Shown here: piece by piece, positions 1 through 5,949 of the stretch | Numbering within the stretch: the stretch's first letter is position 1 | Layout: each line of letters starts with the position of its first letter | Assembly (NCBI GenBank): GCA_947475795.1 | Contig: CANJOX010000179.1 | Span: forward strand, 1-6,687 | Source of the DNA: Gemmatimonadota bacterium | Lineage (GTDB): Bacteria > Gemmatimonadota > Gemmatimonadetes > Gemmatimonadales > Gemmatimonadaceae | Direction of reading: 5' to 3' | DNA: 6,687 bases | Made by a program: the position numbers and the translations under genes | The notes under the pieces: generated by a model | What the model saw: only the letters and a program-made list of their open reading frames with translations | Told to the model about the DNA's origin: nothing | Databases searched by the model: none

Positions 1-85
1 CAAGAAGGGAAACATCGCCGTTGGCCTGTTCGTCGCCGCGATCTTCATCGCGGTGGGTATCGTGGTTGGCGGTGCGCTGAACTGA
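1..85 (+). CDS. C-terminal end of a membrane protein (5' end outside window)
   Basis: Reading frame 2 is open from the window edge to a TGA at 83-85 and encodes 27 residues that start KKGNIAVGLF and end GGALN. After a basic KK pair there is an uninterrupted stretch of about 20 hydrophobic and small residues, so the protein very probably ends in a transmembrane helix. The KK pair would favour a cytoplasmic N-side and a periplasmic tail only a few residues long. The TGA shares its last A with the ATG of the following transglycosylase (TGATG), which points to one transcript and translational coupling. I do not recognise the family from so short a tail, and no function is proposed. It is called coding because the frame is open to the edge, the composition is clearly membrane-like and the junction with the next gene is tight. 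Confidence 0.6.
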   Translation, partial: KKGNIAVGLFVAAIFIAVGIVVGGALN

Positions 86-732
86 TGCGCGCCGCGCGAC
101 GGGTTGTCGTGGCCATGGCGGTATTGGCGGCCACCGCGGTACCGTCGCTCGGTGCGCGCCCGCTGGCGGCGCAACCGCGCGCCGCCGCCGATCGCTACGA
201 TGACACGTTCCGCAAGGCCTCCAAGCGCTCCTTCGGCCCCGGCTTCGACTGGCGGCTGTTCAAGGCGCAGGGGATGGCCGAGAGTAATCTCGACCCCGCG
301 GCGCGCAGCCGGGTCGGCGCGCGCGGCCTGATGCAACTCATGCCCAGTACGTACCGCGAGGTCGCGTCCGACAACGTGGACCTCACGATGATCGACAGCC
401 CCGAACTCAACATCGAGGCCGGCATCGCCTACGATCGCGTGCTCTGGCAGCGGTGGGCGCGTGACTCCGTGGGCGACGATCGTCACCTGTTCATGTTCGC
501 CAGCTACAATGCCGGCCGGGGCACGCTGTTGTCGGCGCAGCGCCGTGCGCGCGCGCAGCGGCTCGATCCACGCCGGTGGCGGAACATCGAAACCATCGCG
601 GCCGGTGTGCCCCGCTGGCGGCATGGCGAGACGCTCGAATACGTCCGCCGCATTTCGGCCAATCTCGAACGACTCGACGACCGCGGCCGCGTCGTCGCGG
701 GCACGGCGACCGCTCGTGGCCTGCTCCGGTAG
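85..732 (+). CDS. Exported lytic transglycosylase, SLT/GH23 domain
   Basis: A 215-residue protein that should cleave the MurNAc-GlcNAc beta-1,4 bond of peptidoglycan, forming 1,6-anhydroMurNAc ends, in the periplasm. Residues 1-30 look like a signal peptide: a basic start (MRAARR), an alanine/valine core and a probable cleavage near LAAQ. The lysozyme-like SLT domain covers about residues 50-195 with the family landmarks in order: putative catalytic Glu66 in GMAESNLDP, GLMQLMPST at 81-89, the ASYNAG motif at 139-144, and ETLEYVRRI at 182-190. No LysM, SPOR or solute-binding domain is present, so this is a minimal single-domain enzyme. It resembles the catalytic half of MltF- or Slt-type proteins, but the sequence does not allow a specific mlt symbol. 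There is no lipobox, so it is probably soluble in the periplasm. The start at 85 is supported by the TGATG overlap with the preceding gene; no Shine-Dalgarno sequence is visible. The arginine-rich C-terminal tail after about residue 195 has no assigned role. Confidence 0.9.
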   Translation: MRAARRVVVAMAVLAATAVPSLGARPLAAQPRAAADRYDDTFRKASKRSFGPGFDWRLFKAQGMAESNLDPAARSRVGARGLMQLMPSTYREVASDNVDLTMIDSPELNIEAGIAYDRVLWQRWARDSVGDDRHLFMFASYNAGRGTLLSAQRRARAQRLDPRRWRNIETIAAGVPRWRHGETLEYVRRISANLERLDDRGRVVAGTATARGLLR

Positions 733-786
733 CATCGCGCGGCATCGTCGTGTGCCGATCCCTTCCTCTTCTGCTGCACCGTGATC

Positions 787-1293
787 ATGACTGACGCCAC
801 CGACCCCCGCGAACTGGTGTTCACCTGCCACATGCCGGTGCCGCCGCATCTGGTGTATCGCGGCTGGACCGATCCTGCGCTGCTGGTGCAGTGGTTCACA
901 CCGGCGCCATGGAAAACGGTGAAGGCCGAGGTGGACGTGCGTCCCGGCGGGTCCAACTACATCGAGATGGAGAGCCCCGAGGGACAGCGGGTCCCCAACC
1001 GTGGGGTGTACCTCGACGTGGTGCCGAACGAACGCCTCGTGATCACGGATGCCTTCACGAGCGCCTGGGAACCGTCGCCCAAGGCGTTCATGACGGTGGT
1101 GCTCACGTTCACACCGGAAGGCAGTGGCACGCGGTACACCGCGCGCGTGCAGCACTGGTCGGAGTCCGACCGCGAGTCTCACGAGGAAATGGGGTTCCAC
1201 CACGGCTGGGGCGCGGCGGCCGCACAGCTGGCGGCGCTGTTGGCCCCCCTGGTGCCGGGCGCCGGTGCTGCGGGCGAGGACACCGCCGTCTGA
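787..1293 (+). CDS. SRPBCC family protein, AHSA1-like (activator of Hsp90 ATPase homologue 1-like)
   Basis: A 168-residue cytoplasmic protein with no signal peptide that spans one complete START-like helix-grip domain. Family landmarks are GWTDPALLVQWF at 26-37, DVRPGG at 50-55, VVPNERLVITDAF at 78-90, the strand MTVVLTF at 102-108, GTRYT at 114-118, and the C-terminal helix MGFHHGWGAAAAQLAALL at 135-152. This domain binds hydrophobic ligands in a deep cavity. Bacterial AHSA1-like members mostly have no known ligand, and the similarity to eukaryotic Aha1 does not show an Hsp90 role. I chose ATG 787. A GTG two codons earlier (781) is equally possible, since neither has a Shine-Dalgarno sequence. 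It lies 54 nt after the transglycosylase on the same strand and may be cotranscribed, but no functional link is evident. The last ten residues (alanine- and glycine-rich) lie outside the fold. The gene converges with the lipoprotein gene, with only 34 nt between the stops. Confidence 0.87.
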   Translation: MTDATDPRELVFTCHMPVPPHLVYRGWTDPALLVQWFTPAPWKTVKAEVDVRPGGSNYIEMESPEGQRVPNRGVYLDVVPNERLVITDAFTSAWEPSPKAFMTVVLTFTPEGSGTRYTARVQHWSESDRESHEEMGFHHGWGAAAAQLAALLAPLVPGAGAAGEDTAV

Positions 1294-1327
1294 GCTGCCG
1301 TGTGAGCGGCCGTCTACGCCGTCGGCG

Positions 1328-1807
1328 CTACTGCTGCAGGTAGAACTGGCTCTGACTCAGGTCGGTGGTGCCGGTGGCCACCACATCGAGCTTCGCGATG
1401 GACCCGGTTCCCACCAGCAGCCCGGGTGTCGTCCAGGTGGACCGGCCACCGATCGCACGCACCTGCAGCACCATGATCCCGCCGGGCTGCAGGTCGTTCT
1501 CGCGCACGCGAAATGTGGTCGTGGTGTTGCCGATCACGGTGCCGAGCCGCGTGCCGCGCGCGCCTTCGCTGCGCACGGCGTACACGTTCACATCGTGGTA
1601 CCCGCGGTTTTCCACGATCAGCATCACGGTCATCCCCGTACCGGTCGCTTTACCCAGCGCACACGCCGACAGCGCACCCACCGCGAGCGTCGCGCTCAGG
1701 ATACCCCGACACAACGCGTTCGAGAGGGCGCCGCCGAGGGATCGCCTACGGCGGGGCTGACGTCGGACCCGCGGCCCCTCCGCGGGAGCGGTTGGTGTCA
1801 TGGTCAT
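1328..1807 (-). CDS. Small predicted lipoprotein of unknown function
   Basis: From the ATG at 1807 this gives 159 residues. A strongly basic N-terminal region (RVRRQPRRRR) precedes a hydrophobic stretch that ends in the lipobox LSAC, with the lipidated Cys at residue 49, so the mature part is about 111 residues anchored in a membrane. The mature domain alternates short hydrophobic and polar strands (VMLIVENRGYHDVNVYAV, TTFRV, IMVLQVRAIG, KLDVVA), which suggests a small all-beta domain. No enzymatic motif is visible. The start is not certain. ATG 1807 has GGAG nine bases upstream and is preferred. ATG 1801 and TTG 1828 are in frame, and a TTG at 1714 would give an unusually tidy lipoprotein signal peptide. 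The 22-residue basic n-region implied by 1807 is long for this class. The gene is last in the minus-strand series, 102 nt after the plug-domain gene. Proteins of this general look are common in Gemmatimonadota genomes, in my recollection, but I cannot name a family. Confidence 0.75.
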   Translation of the reverse strand: MTMTPTAPAEGPRVRRQPRRRRSLGGALSNALCRGILSATLAVGALSACALGKATGTGMTVMLIVENRGYHDVNVYAVRSEGARGTRLGTVIGNTTTTFRVRENDLQPGGIMVLQVRAIGGRSTWTTPGLLVGTGSIAKLDVVATGTTDLSQSQFYLQQ

Positions 1808-1816
1808 TCGGGTACG

Positions 1817-1820
1817 CTCC
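1817..1820 (-). promoter_or_regulatory. Shine-Dalgarno-like GGAG for the small lipoprotein gene
   Basis: On the minus strand GGAG lies nine bases before the ATG at 1807 and fifteen before the ATG at 1801. It is the only ribosome-binding-like sequence at a sensible distance from any start in this window, and it is the reason 1807 was chosen. A second GGAG sits eleven to twelve bases before the TTG at 1828, so the evidence does not exclude that start. Confidence 0.4.
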
Positions 1821-1909
1821 GTGGACAAGTCATTGGGCGCTCCGGGCCGCAGGATGGTGGCCAGCGCGCCGCCTGATCGTACCCAGCCGGCGCGCCGACG
1901 TTCGGGGGG

Positions 1910-3307
1910 TCAGCGTCGTGCCTTCCGCACCCCGGTCCAGATCACAATGGAGCCGCAACCGTTGCGCGAGTCGAACTGCGGCGGCACGCTCGCCGTGCGC
2001 GCGTACACTTCCACGCCCACGACCTCCTGCGGGTTGAGGATGCCGTCGAGGTTGCCGTCCGGCACCGGCACGCTCATGCCATTCAGGAAGACGGCCGGGG
2101 CGCAGTTCCCACCGGCCGTCGCGCCGCGCATCATCACGCGTCCCTGCGCCGACTGCCCCTGCGCGATCGCGATGCCGGGCACCGTCCGGAAAATGTCGGC
2201 CATGAACATCGGCGATCGCTGAGCCAGCTGGTTCTCGTCCAGGAACGAGCCGAAGCCGCCCCGCCGACGCTTTTCGAACTCGGCCATGAGCGGCGACACG
2301 CGGTCGCCACGCACGCGCATCGTGTCCACGGTGGCCACGAGCGTTTCCAGCCGCATGTCCGCCGTGCCCTCGCCGGTGGCCGGCACGTCCACCACCACGC
2401 GCATCGGCTGAAAGCCGATGGCCCGCGCCTCGAGCATCTGCGTGCCGGTGGGGAGTCCGTCCATCGTGTACTGCCCGTTCGTGGTATTCGTCCCGTTCCC
2501 GCTGGCGCCCCAGAGCACTACGCGCGCGTTCGTGAGCGGTTGCCCCGTGGCACCCGAGATCATACCGCGCAGCGCGCCCGTGCCCTTGCTGGTCGAGCCG
2601 ATCACGAGATCCCGCACCAGCAGCCCGTTGCGCGGGACGCGCAGTTCGATGAAGCCGGTGGAGTCGGTGCCGGCATACGCGCGCGCGGTGATCGGCGCGT
2701 TGCGCGGCACGCCGCACAGCGTGAACAACCCGTCGTCGGCCGAGCTGCCGAACCGGGACGGCGAGCGCCGTTCGACGCCGCGCGGTCCGATGGTCACCTC
2801 CGAGTACTGCGCGCGCACCCGGGCGGCCGGCACCAGCACCTGATCGCGCGCCGAGCGCACGAAGCCCATGTACAACCCGGTGGGCTCATCCGGGTCGCCC
2901 GGTCCGCAGCGCTTCGTGATGATCGTCTCCGCCGACGGCGTGGCCATCGGCACCTCGAGCGGCTCCGCCGTGGCGACGTTCACGCGAAACAGCGGCCCTT
3001 CAAGCCCGAGCTGATCGAGGCGCTGATGAAAGAACCCGATGAGATATGTGCCGGCCGCCACCGAATCGAGCGCAAAGCGGCCGTTGGCCGTGGCGATGGC
3101 CGTGCGCACGTTGGCGGGATTGGCCGCGTCCACCAGCTGGACCGTCGCACCACCCAGCCACTGCGTGGCGACACTGTCGAACACGGTCCCCACGATGCGC
3201 GTGCGGACCGGTTGCGCCGGCAGCAGGGCAGGGGAGACGGCGGCCAGTGCGCTGGCGGCCAGTGCACCGGCGATGACGCCGGCACGGCAACGGAACGGCA
3301 AGGACAT
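1910..3307 (-). CDS. Secreted carboxypeptidase-regulatory-like protein with a TonB-plug-like domain and no beta-barrel
   Basis: A 465-residue exported protein. Residues 1-32 are a clear signal peptide (MSLPFRCR, an alanine-rich core, cleavage near LPAQ). Three carboxypeptidase-regulatory-like (transthyretin-like) beta-sandwich units can be recognised: about 36-96 (IVGTVFDSV to NGRFALDSVAAGTYLI), about 146-216 (GFVRSARD to DDGLFTLCGVPRNAPI), and about 244-308 (GALRGMISGATGQPL to NGQYTMDGLPTGTQMLEA). A plug-like domain follows at about 362-461: MADIFRTVPGI, MMRGATAGG, a CAPAVFLNG turn, PQEVVGVEVYAR, and the end CGSIVIWT. Cys403 and Cys451 flank the plug and could form a disulfide. The sequence stops straight after the plug, so the roughly 600-residue barrel of a TonB-dependent receptor is absent. 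There is no frameshifted barrel downstream, so this looks like a natural architecture. It may work in the periplasm or at the outer membrane as a binding or scaffold protein; this is inference. ATG 3307 was chosen for its signal peptide. An in-frame TTG at 3349 overlapping the preceding stop would extend it by 14 residues. Confidence 0.85.
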   Translation of the reverse strand: MSLPFRCRAGVIAGALAASALAAVSPALLPAQPVRTRIVGTVFDSVATQWLGGATVQLVDAANPANVRTAIATANGRFALDSVAAGTYLIGFFHQRLDQLGLEGPLFRVNVATAEPLEVPMATPSAETIITKRCGPGDPDEPTGLYMGFVRSARDQVLVPAARVRAQYSEVTIGPRGVERRSPSRFGSSADDGLFTLCGVPRNAPITARAYAGTDSTGFIELRVPRNGLLVRDLVIGSTSKGTGALRGMISGATGQPLTNARVVLWGASGNGTNTTNGQYTMDGLPTGTQMLEARAIGFQPMRVVVDVPATGEGTADMRLETLVATVDTMRVRGDRVSPLMAEFEKRRRGGFGSFLDENQLAQRSPMFMADIFRTVPGIAIAQGQSAQGRVMMRGATAGGNCAPAVFLNGMSVPVPDGNLDGILNPQEVVGVEVYARTASVPPQFDSRNGCGSIVIWTGVRKARR

Positions 3308-3345
3308 GAGGGCGGTCAACGGGAGCGACAGGTGAGCGGAGCGGG

Positions 3346-4326
3346 TCAACGGGAGCGCGGTTCGCCGAGCTGCGCGGCCTTGCGAACGTACTCGGCGGCA
3401 TCGCCGTGCGTGGCAAACCAGACCGTGCCACGGGTTTTCGTCTTGATGTGCGCGATCAGCTTCTCGAGGGCCACGATCCGCGAACGGTGGCCGGAGATGT
3501 GCGGGTGCATCGTGAGCACGAACATGCCACGTTCTTCATAGGCCTTGTCGAACTCATCGATCCACACCTGCGCCACATCGCGCGGGGCGCTGTAGCGCTC
3601 GCCCTGCGGATTGAACAGCGGCGCGTCGTCGAGGATCCATTCCACGGGCAGCTCCACGAGCCCCGTGGGGGCGCCCTGCTGCAGCAGTTCGTACGGATCG
3701 TCGTCGGCCATCAGCGAGCTCTCGTAACGGAAGCCCATGTCGCGCAGGATCGACAGCGTGTTCGCACTGAAGTTCCAGCTGGGCGCGCGGTAGCCCGTGG
3801 GCTTGCTGCCCGTGAGGGCGGTGAGCTCCTGCACGGCGCGCGCCAGCAGCCGACGCTCGATGGAATCGGGGAGCGTGGTGTTCAGTTCATGGATCCAGCC
3901 GTGCACCGCAAACTCGTGCCGGCCGCTGCGCTTGATCTGTGCCGCCATGTCCGGCGTCAGCGCCAGACTCACCGACGGAATGAAGAACGACGCCGGAATC
4001 TGCTGGGCATCGAGCAGGCGGAGCACACGCCCCAGTCCCTGCCGCGCCCCGTACTGGCCCTGCGACAGCGACCCGGCAGTGGGTTCCCCAAACCGCAACG
4101 CCACCGTTTCGTTGTCCACGTCGAAGGACAGCAGCACCGCCACGCGGGCCCCGCCGGGCCAGGTGGTGGGGCGCAGGGAGCGACCCGCCCGCACCGCGTT
4201 CACCACGGTGCGGACCGTGTCCATGCTCCACGTCCAGCCGGGTTTGGCCGTGGTTTGCGGCACGGGCTGCGCCTGGGCGGCGAGCACGCCGGGGAAGGCG
4301 GCGAGGAGCAGGAGGCGTCGGATCAT
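3346..4326 (-). CDS. Secreted polysaccharide deacetylase, CE4/NodB fold, HpPgdA/PuuE-like
   Basis: A 326-residue exported hydrolase of carbohydrate esterase family 4, whose members remove N- or O-acetyl groups from glycans by metal-dependent catalysis. Residues 1-18 form a signal peptide (MIRRLLLLAAF, then a site near LAAQAQ). Motifs in order are SFDVDNE at 67-73 (Asp69 and Asp71, base and metal ligand region), VHGWIHE at 141-147 (His142 and His146, metal ligands), YRAPSWNFS at 179-187, LVELPVEWILDD at 223-234, and LTMHPHISGHRSR at 271-283 (catalytic His region). The SQGQYGARQG segment at 88-97 and the LPVEW/MHPH pattern match the branch that contains H. pylori PgdA and PuuE-type allantoinases more closely than classic NodB chitin deacetylases. 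The substrate is therefore uncertain: peptidoglycan, an exopolysaccharide, or a cyclic amide. Many relatives of this branch are cytoplasmic; the signal peptide here favours an envelope glycan. ATG 4326 was chosen because a signal peptide starts there. A GTG at 4392, directly after the porin stop, would add 22 non-signal-like residues. No Shine-Dalgarno sequence is present. Confidence 0.9.
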   Translation of the reverse strand: MIRRLLLLAAFPGVLAAQAQPVPQTTAKPGWTWSMDTVRTVVNAVRAGRSLRPTTWPGGARVAVLLSFDVDNETVALRFGEPTAGSLSQGQYGARQGLGRVLRLLDAQQIPASFFIPSVSLALTPDMAAQIKRSGRHEFAVHGWIHELNTTLPDSIERRLLARAVQELTALTGSKPTGYRAPSWNFSANTLSILRDMGFRYESSLMADDDPYELLQQGAPTGLVELPVEWILDDAPLFNPQGERYSAPRDVAQVWIDEFDKAYEERGMFVLTMHPHISGHRSRIVALEKLIAHIKTKTRGTVWFATHGDAAEYVRKAAQLGEPRSR

Positions 4327-4392
4327 GACACGGTCGGGAGAGAGGAGACGACAGGGAACGACGAAACAGCGGCGGCGCGGCGGCCGGTGCAC

Positions 4393-5811
4393 TCAGAACG
4401 CATAGGTGGTGCCCACGTAGCCCCAGTGCTCCACGTGCGCGCCCCCCGGTGTGGTGCGTAGAAACGCCCCCGGCAGGACGGTGGCCCCGCCCACCAGGAC
4501 GCGCAGGTGCGCGGTGGCCTTCCACGCCGCGGTCAGATCGAGTTCGTCGGCGGCATGGCGCGCGGTGGACCCGCTCGCGGCCCGGAAGACGGTATTCTGC
4601 TTGGTGTACACCCCGTCGTCGAGCGCGCGCCGGTCGAACCGGTACCACGCCCCGCGCAACGTCAGCGCCGCGATGGGATCCCAGCCGCCGATCAGGTGCA
4701 GCTCGCGCACGTTGGGACGCCCGATGACGTCGGCAAAGCCGCCGTGCTGATGGGCCGCGGGGTACAGCACGGCGAACGATTCCTGCCGCGTGGCGGTCGC
4801 GGGGCGGTCGCCGCTCGCGGCTTCTACCCCGAGTGAGAGCGTCGGGACGCCACGCACCCTGCGCCACTGCCACTGCCCCTCGGCAATCCAGAACCAGGCG
4901 TCGAGCGTGCGCGCGCCCGTCCGTCCACCTTGCACCGCCCCTTCGAGTTCGATCGAGGCCGCGCGCCGGGCCTTGGGCGGCGAGAGCTGCCAGAGCGCCC
5001 GGGCGCCCGTGGTGGAGCGATGCGTACGCGCCGAGGTGGTGCGCACGGTCTGTTCGTAGCGGTACACCTGCCAGAGCGCCGGCAGGCCTCGCGCGAGCGC
5101 GGGCGCACCGGCGGCGCTGCCGATCGACAGCGCGCGCAGGCGCTGTGTGCTGTCGGGGCGGTTGCCGCGCGCGAGCCGGACGATCATGGGCCGGATATCG
5201 GCCCCTTCCAGCATGAACCGTCCGCGCACCAGCTGCGTGCGCGTGCCCTCGGAGCCGCGGCGCGTGTTGGCCCAATCGGGAACGCCCACCAGCCGCTCCC
5301 GTCCCAGCGACAGCTCCTGCCGGCCGTAGCGCACGAACGACGCGCCGTAGCCCACGTCGGCGTACAGGTTCTGGAGATCATGCCGGTCGCCATCGGTCGG
5401 CCGAGTTCCGCCGGGGAGCGCACGGCCCAGCGCCTGCGCGTCCCGCACTTCGGCGACGCCGCGACCGTGCCAGCCGGCGGCCCGCCCGGCCTGCACGTCG
5501 ACGCCCAGCATCAGCCGGGTCAGCCCGTAGTCGTCGTCCTGCGTGCCCACGTTGAACGACCGGAAGAACTCCTCCCGCCACCGCGCCTGGCCCGAGATCG
5601 AGAGCGTAACCGGCACACCCTCGCGCAGCGTGATGTTCTTGAGCGCGCGGCTCCAGTCCGGCCGCGCCGCGGCCGGCGTGGTGGTCTGCGCGCCAGCGAC
5701 AGCGGGCGCGATCACCAGCAGCCACGCCGTCCGCGCGAGCCGGAGGACGGCACGAGCACGGACGCACACACCGGTGCGGCGCGACGGGGAGAGAAGGGAG
5801 TGAAACACCAT
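4393..5811 (-). CDS. Alginate-export-like outer-membrane beta-barrel porin
   Basis: A 472-residue protein with a signal peptide-like N-terminus: after a basic, rather long n-region comes ARTAWLLVIAPAVAGAQ, with cleavage near residue 41. The mature part has the signature of the alginate-export (AlgE-like) family: RYGRQELSLGRERLVG at 161-176 followed by WANTRR at 180-185, ASGD at 332-335, LYPAAHQHGGFAD at 349-361, and RPNVREL at 365-371. Amphipathic strands alternate throughout, and the chain ends in YAF, the aromatic C-terminus read by the BAM machinery. Characterised members let anionic polysaccharide or small sugar-derived or aromatic substrates cross the outer membrane. The presence of this domain does not show that alginate itself is made, and no alginate synthesis gene is in view. 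It is the first gene of the minus-strand series and 66 nt from the deacetylase. A role in passing a deacetylated or cell-wall-derived glycan is possible but unproven. The start ATG 5811 has no Shine-Dalgarno sequence and an alternative internal start cannot be excluded. Confidence 0.85.
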   Translation of the reverse strand: MVFHSLLSPSRRTGVCVRARAVLRLARTAWLLVIAPAVAGAQTTTPAAARPDWSRALKNITLREGVPVTLSISGQARWREEFFRSFNVGTQDDDYGLTRLMLGVDVQAGRAAGWHGRGVAEVRDAQALGRALPGGTRPTDGDRHDLQNLYADVGYGASFVRYGRQELSLGRERLVGVPDWANTRRGSEGTRTQLVRGRFMLEGADIRPMIVRLARGNRPDSTQRLRALSIGSAAGAPALARGLPALWQVYRYEQTVRTTSARTHRSTTGARALWQLSPPKARRAASIELEGAVQGGRTGARTLDAWFWIAEGQWQWRRVRGVPTLSLGVEAASGDRPATATRQESFAVLYPAAHQHGGFADVIGRPNVRELHLIGGWDPIAALTLRGAWYRFDRRALDDGVYTKQNTVFRAASGSTARHAADELDLTAAWKATAHLRVLVGGATVLPGAFLRTTPGGAHVEHWGYVGTTYAF

Positions 5812-5823
5812 GAGGAAGCTACG

Positions 5824-5849
5824 CGGGGATCAGCGGGTGACTATCCCCG
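5824..5849. promoter_or_regulatory. Perfect 7-bp inverted repeat upstream of the porin gene (possible operator or leader hairpin)
   Basis: CGGGGAT at 5824-5830 is repeated in inverted form as ATCCCCG at 5843-5849, separated by 12 nt. It lies 13 to 38 bases upstream of the porin ATG at 5811. At this position it could be an operator for a dimeric regulator with half-sites about two helical turns apart, or a hairpin in the porin mRNA leader. A 7-bp match in GC-rich DNA can arise by chance, so confidence is low. Confidence 0.3.
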
Positions 5850-5880
5850 GCGGGCGTGCCACCATGGCCGAGGTGCGGGG

Positions 5881-5888
5881 TACATTTG
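5881..5888 (+). promoter_or_regulatory. TAnnTTTG promoter-like box facing the GH3 gene
   Basis: TACATTTG matches the -7 element consensus TAnnTTTG described for the housekeeping sigma factor of Bacteroidetes. It sits in the most AT-rich patch of the 138 nt divergent region, 61 bases before the GH3 start at 5950, so a transcript would have a leader of about 55 nt. No matching TTTG at the -33 position is visible. An alternative E. coli-like -35 (TTGTCA, 5892-5897) has no acceptable -10 at 16-18 nt. Whether Gemmatimonadota use a Bacteroidetes-like element is not something I can establish here. Confidence 0.25.
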
Positions 5889-5949
5889 GGGTTGTCATCG
5901 CCGGGCGTCGGTACCGGCGGTCTGTCGATCCCCCCACTCTTCGCTGCCC

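Noticed and set aside
739..757. Possible terminator hairpin after the transglycosylase (CGGCA ... TGCCG).
   Set aside because: The stem is only 5 bp with an 8-nt loop and is followed by mixed C and T, not a run of T; too weak to call.
781..789. CCGTGATCA shared by the starts of the SRPBCC gene (around 781) and the GH3 gene (around 5950) as a common translation signal.
   Set aside because: Only two cases, nine bases long and partly coding; not enough to separate from chance.
1294..1327. Bidirectional terminator between the convergent genes.
   Set aside because: Only 4-bp stems can be drawn and there is no T run on either strand; the tract is better described as a short tandem repeat.
1876..1881. 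TACGAT on the minus strand as a -10 box for the small lipoprotein gene.
   Set aside because: It matches TATAAT at only four positions and has no recognisable -35 at the proper spacing. The 102 nt gap leaves room for a promoter, but none is convincing.
1830..2717. Long open frame on the minus strand overlapping the plug-domain gene (295 codons).
   Set aside because: Arginine/alanine-rich low-complexity translation with no domain; a shadow of the real gene in GC-rich DNA.
2540..3541. Long plus-strand open frame (333 codons) opposite the plug and deacetylase genes.
   Set aside because: It spans two well supported genes on the other strand and its translation has the arginine/histidine-rich look of an antisense frame.
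4390..4395. Porin and deacetylase as one protein interrupted by a stop (GTG follows the TGA directly, in the same frame).
   Set aside because: The porin ends in a proper aromatic C-terminus (YAF), and a full signal peptide restarts at 4326, so these are two separate secreted proteins.
3406..4461. 351-codon plus-strand frame opposite the deacetylase.
   Set aside because: An antisense shadow of a gene with all CE4 motifs; no signal peptide or domain of its own.
3887..5275. 462-codon minus-strand frame across the deacetylase and porin genes.
   Set aside because: It crosses two genes with strong family motifs and ends inside the deacetylase; no recognisable domain of its own.
4393..5811. An alginate biosynthesis locus, suggested by the alginate-export domain.
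   Set aside because: No polymerase, epimerase, lyase or GDP-mannose dehydrogenase gene is in the window, and this domain occurs in many general porins.
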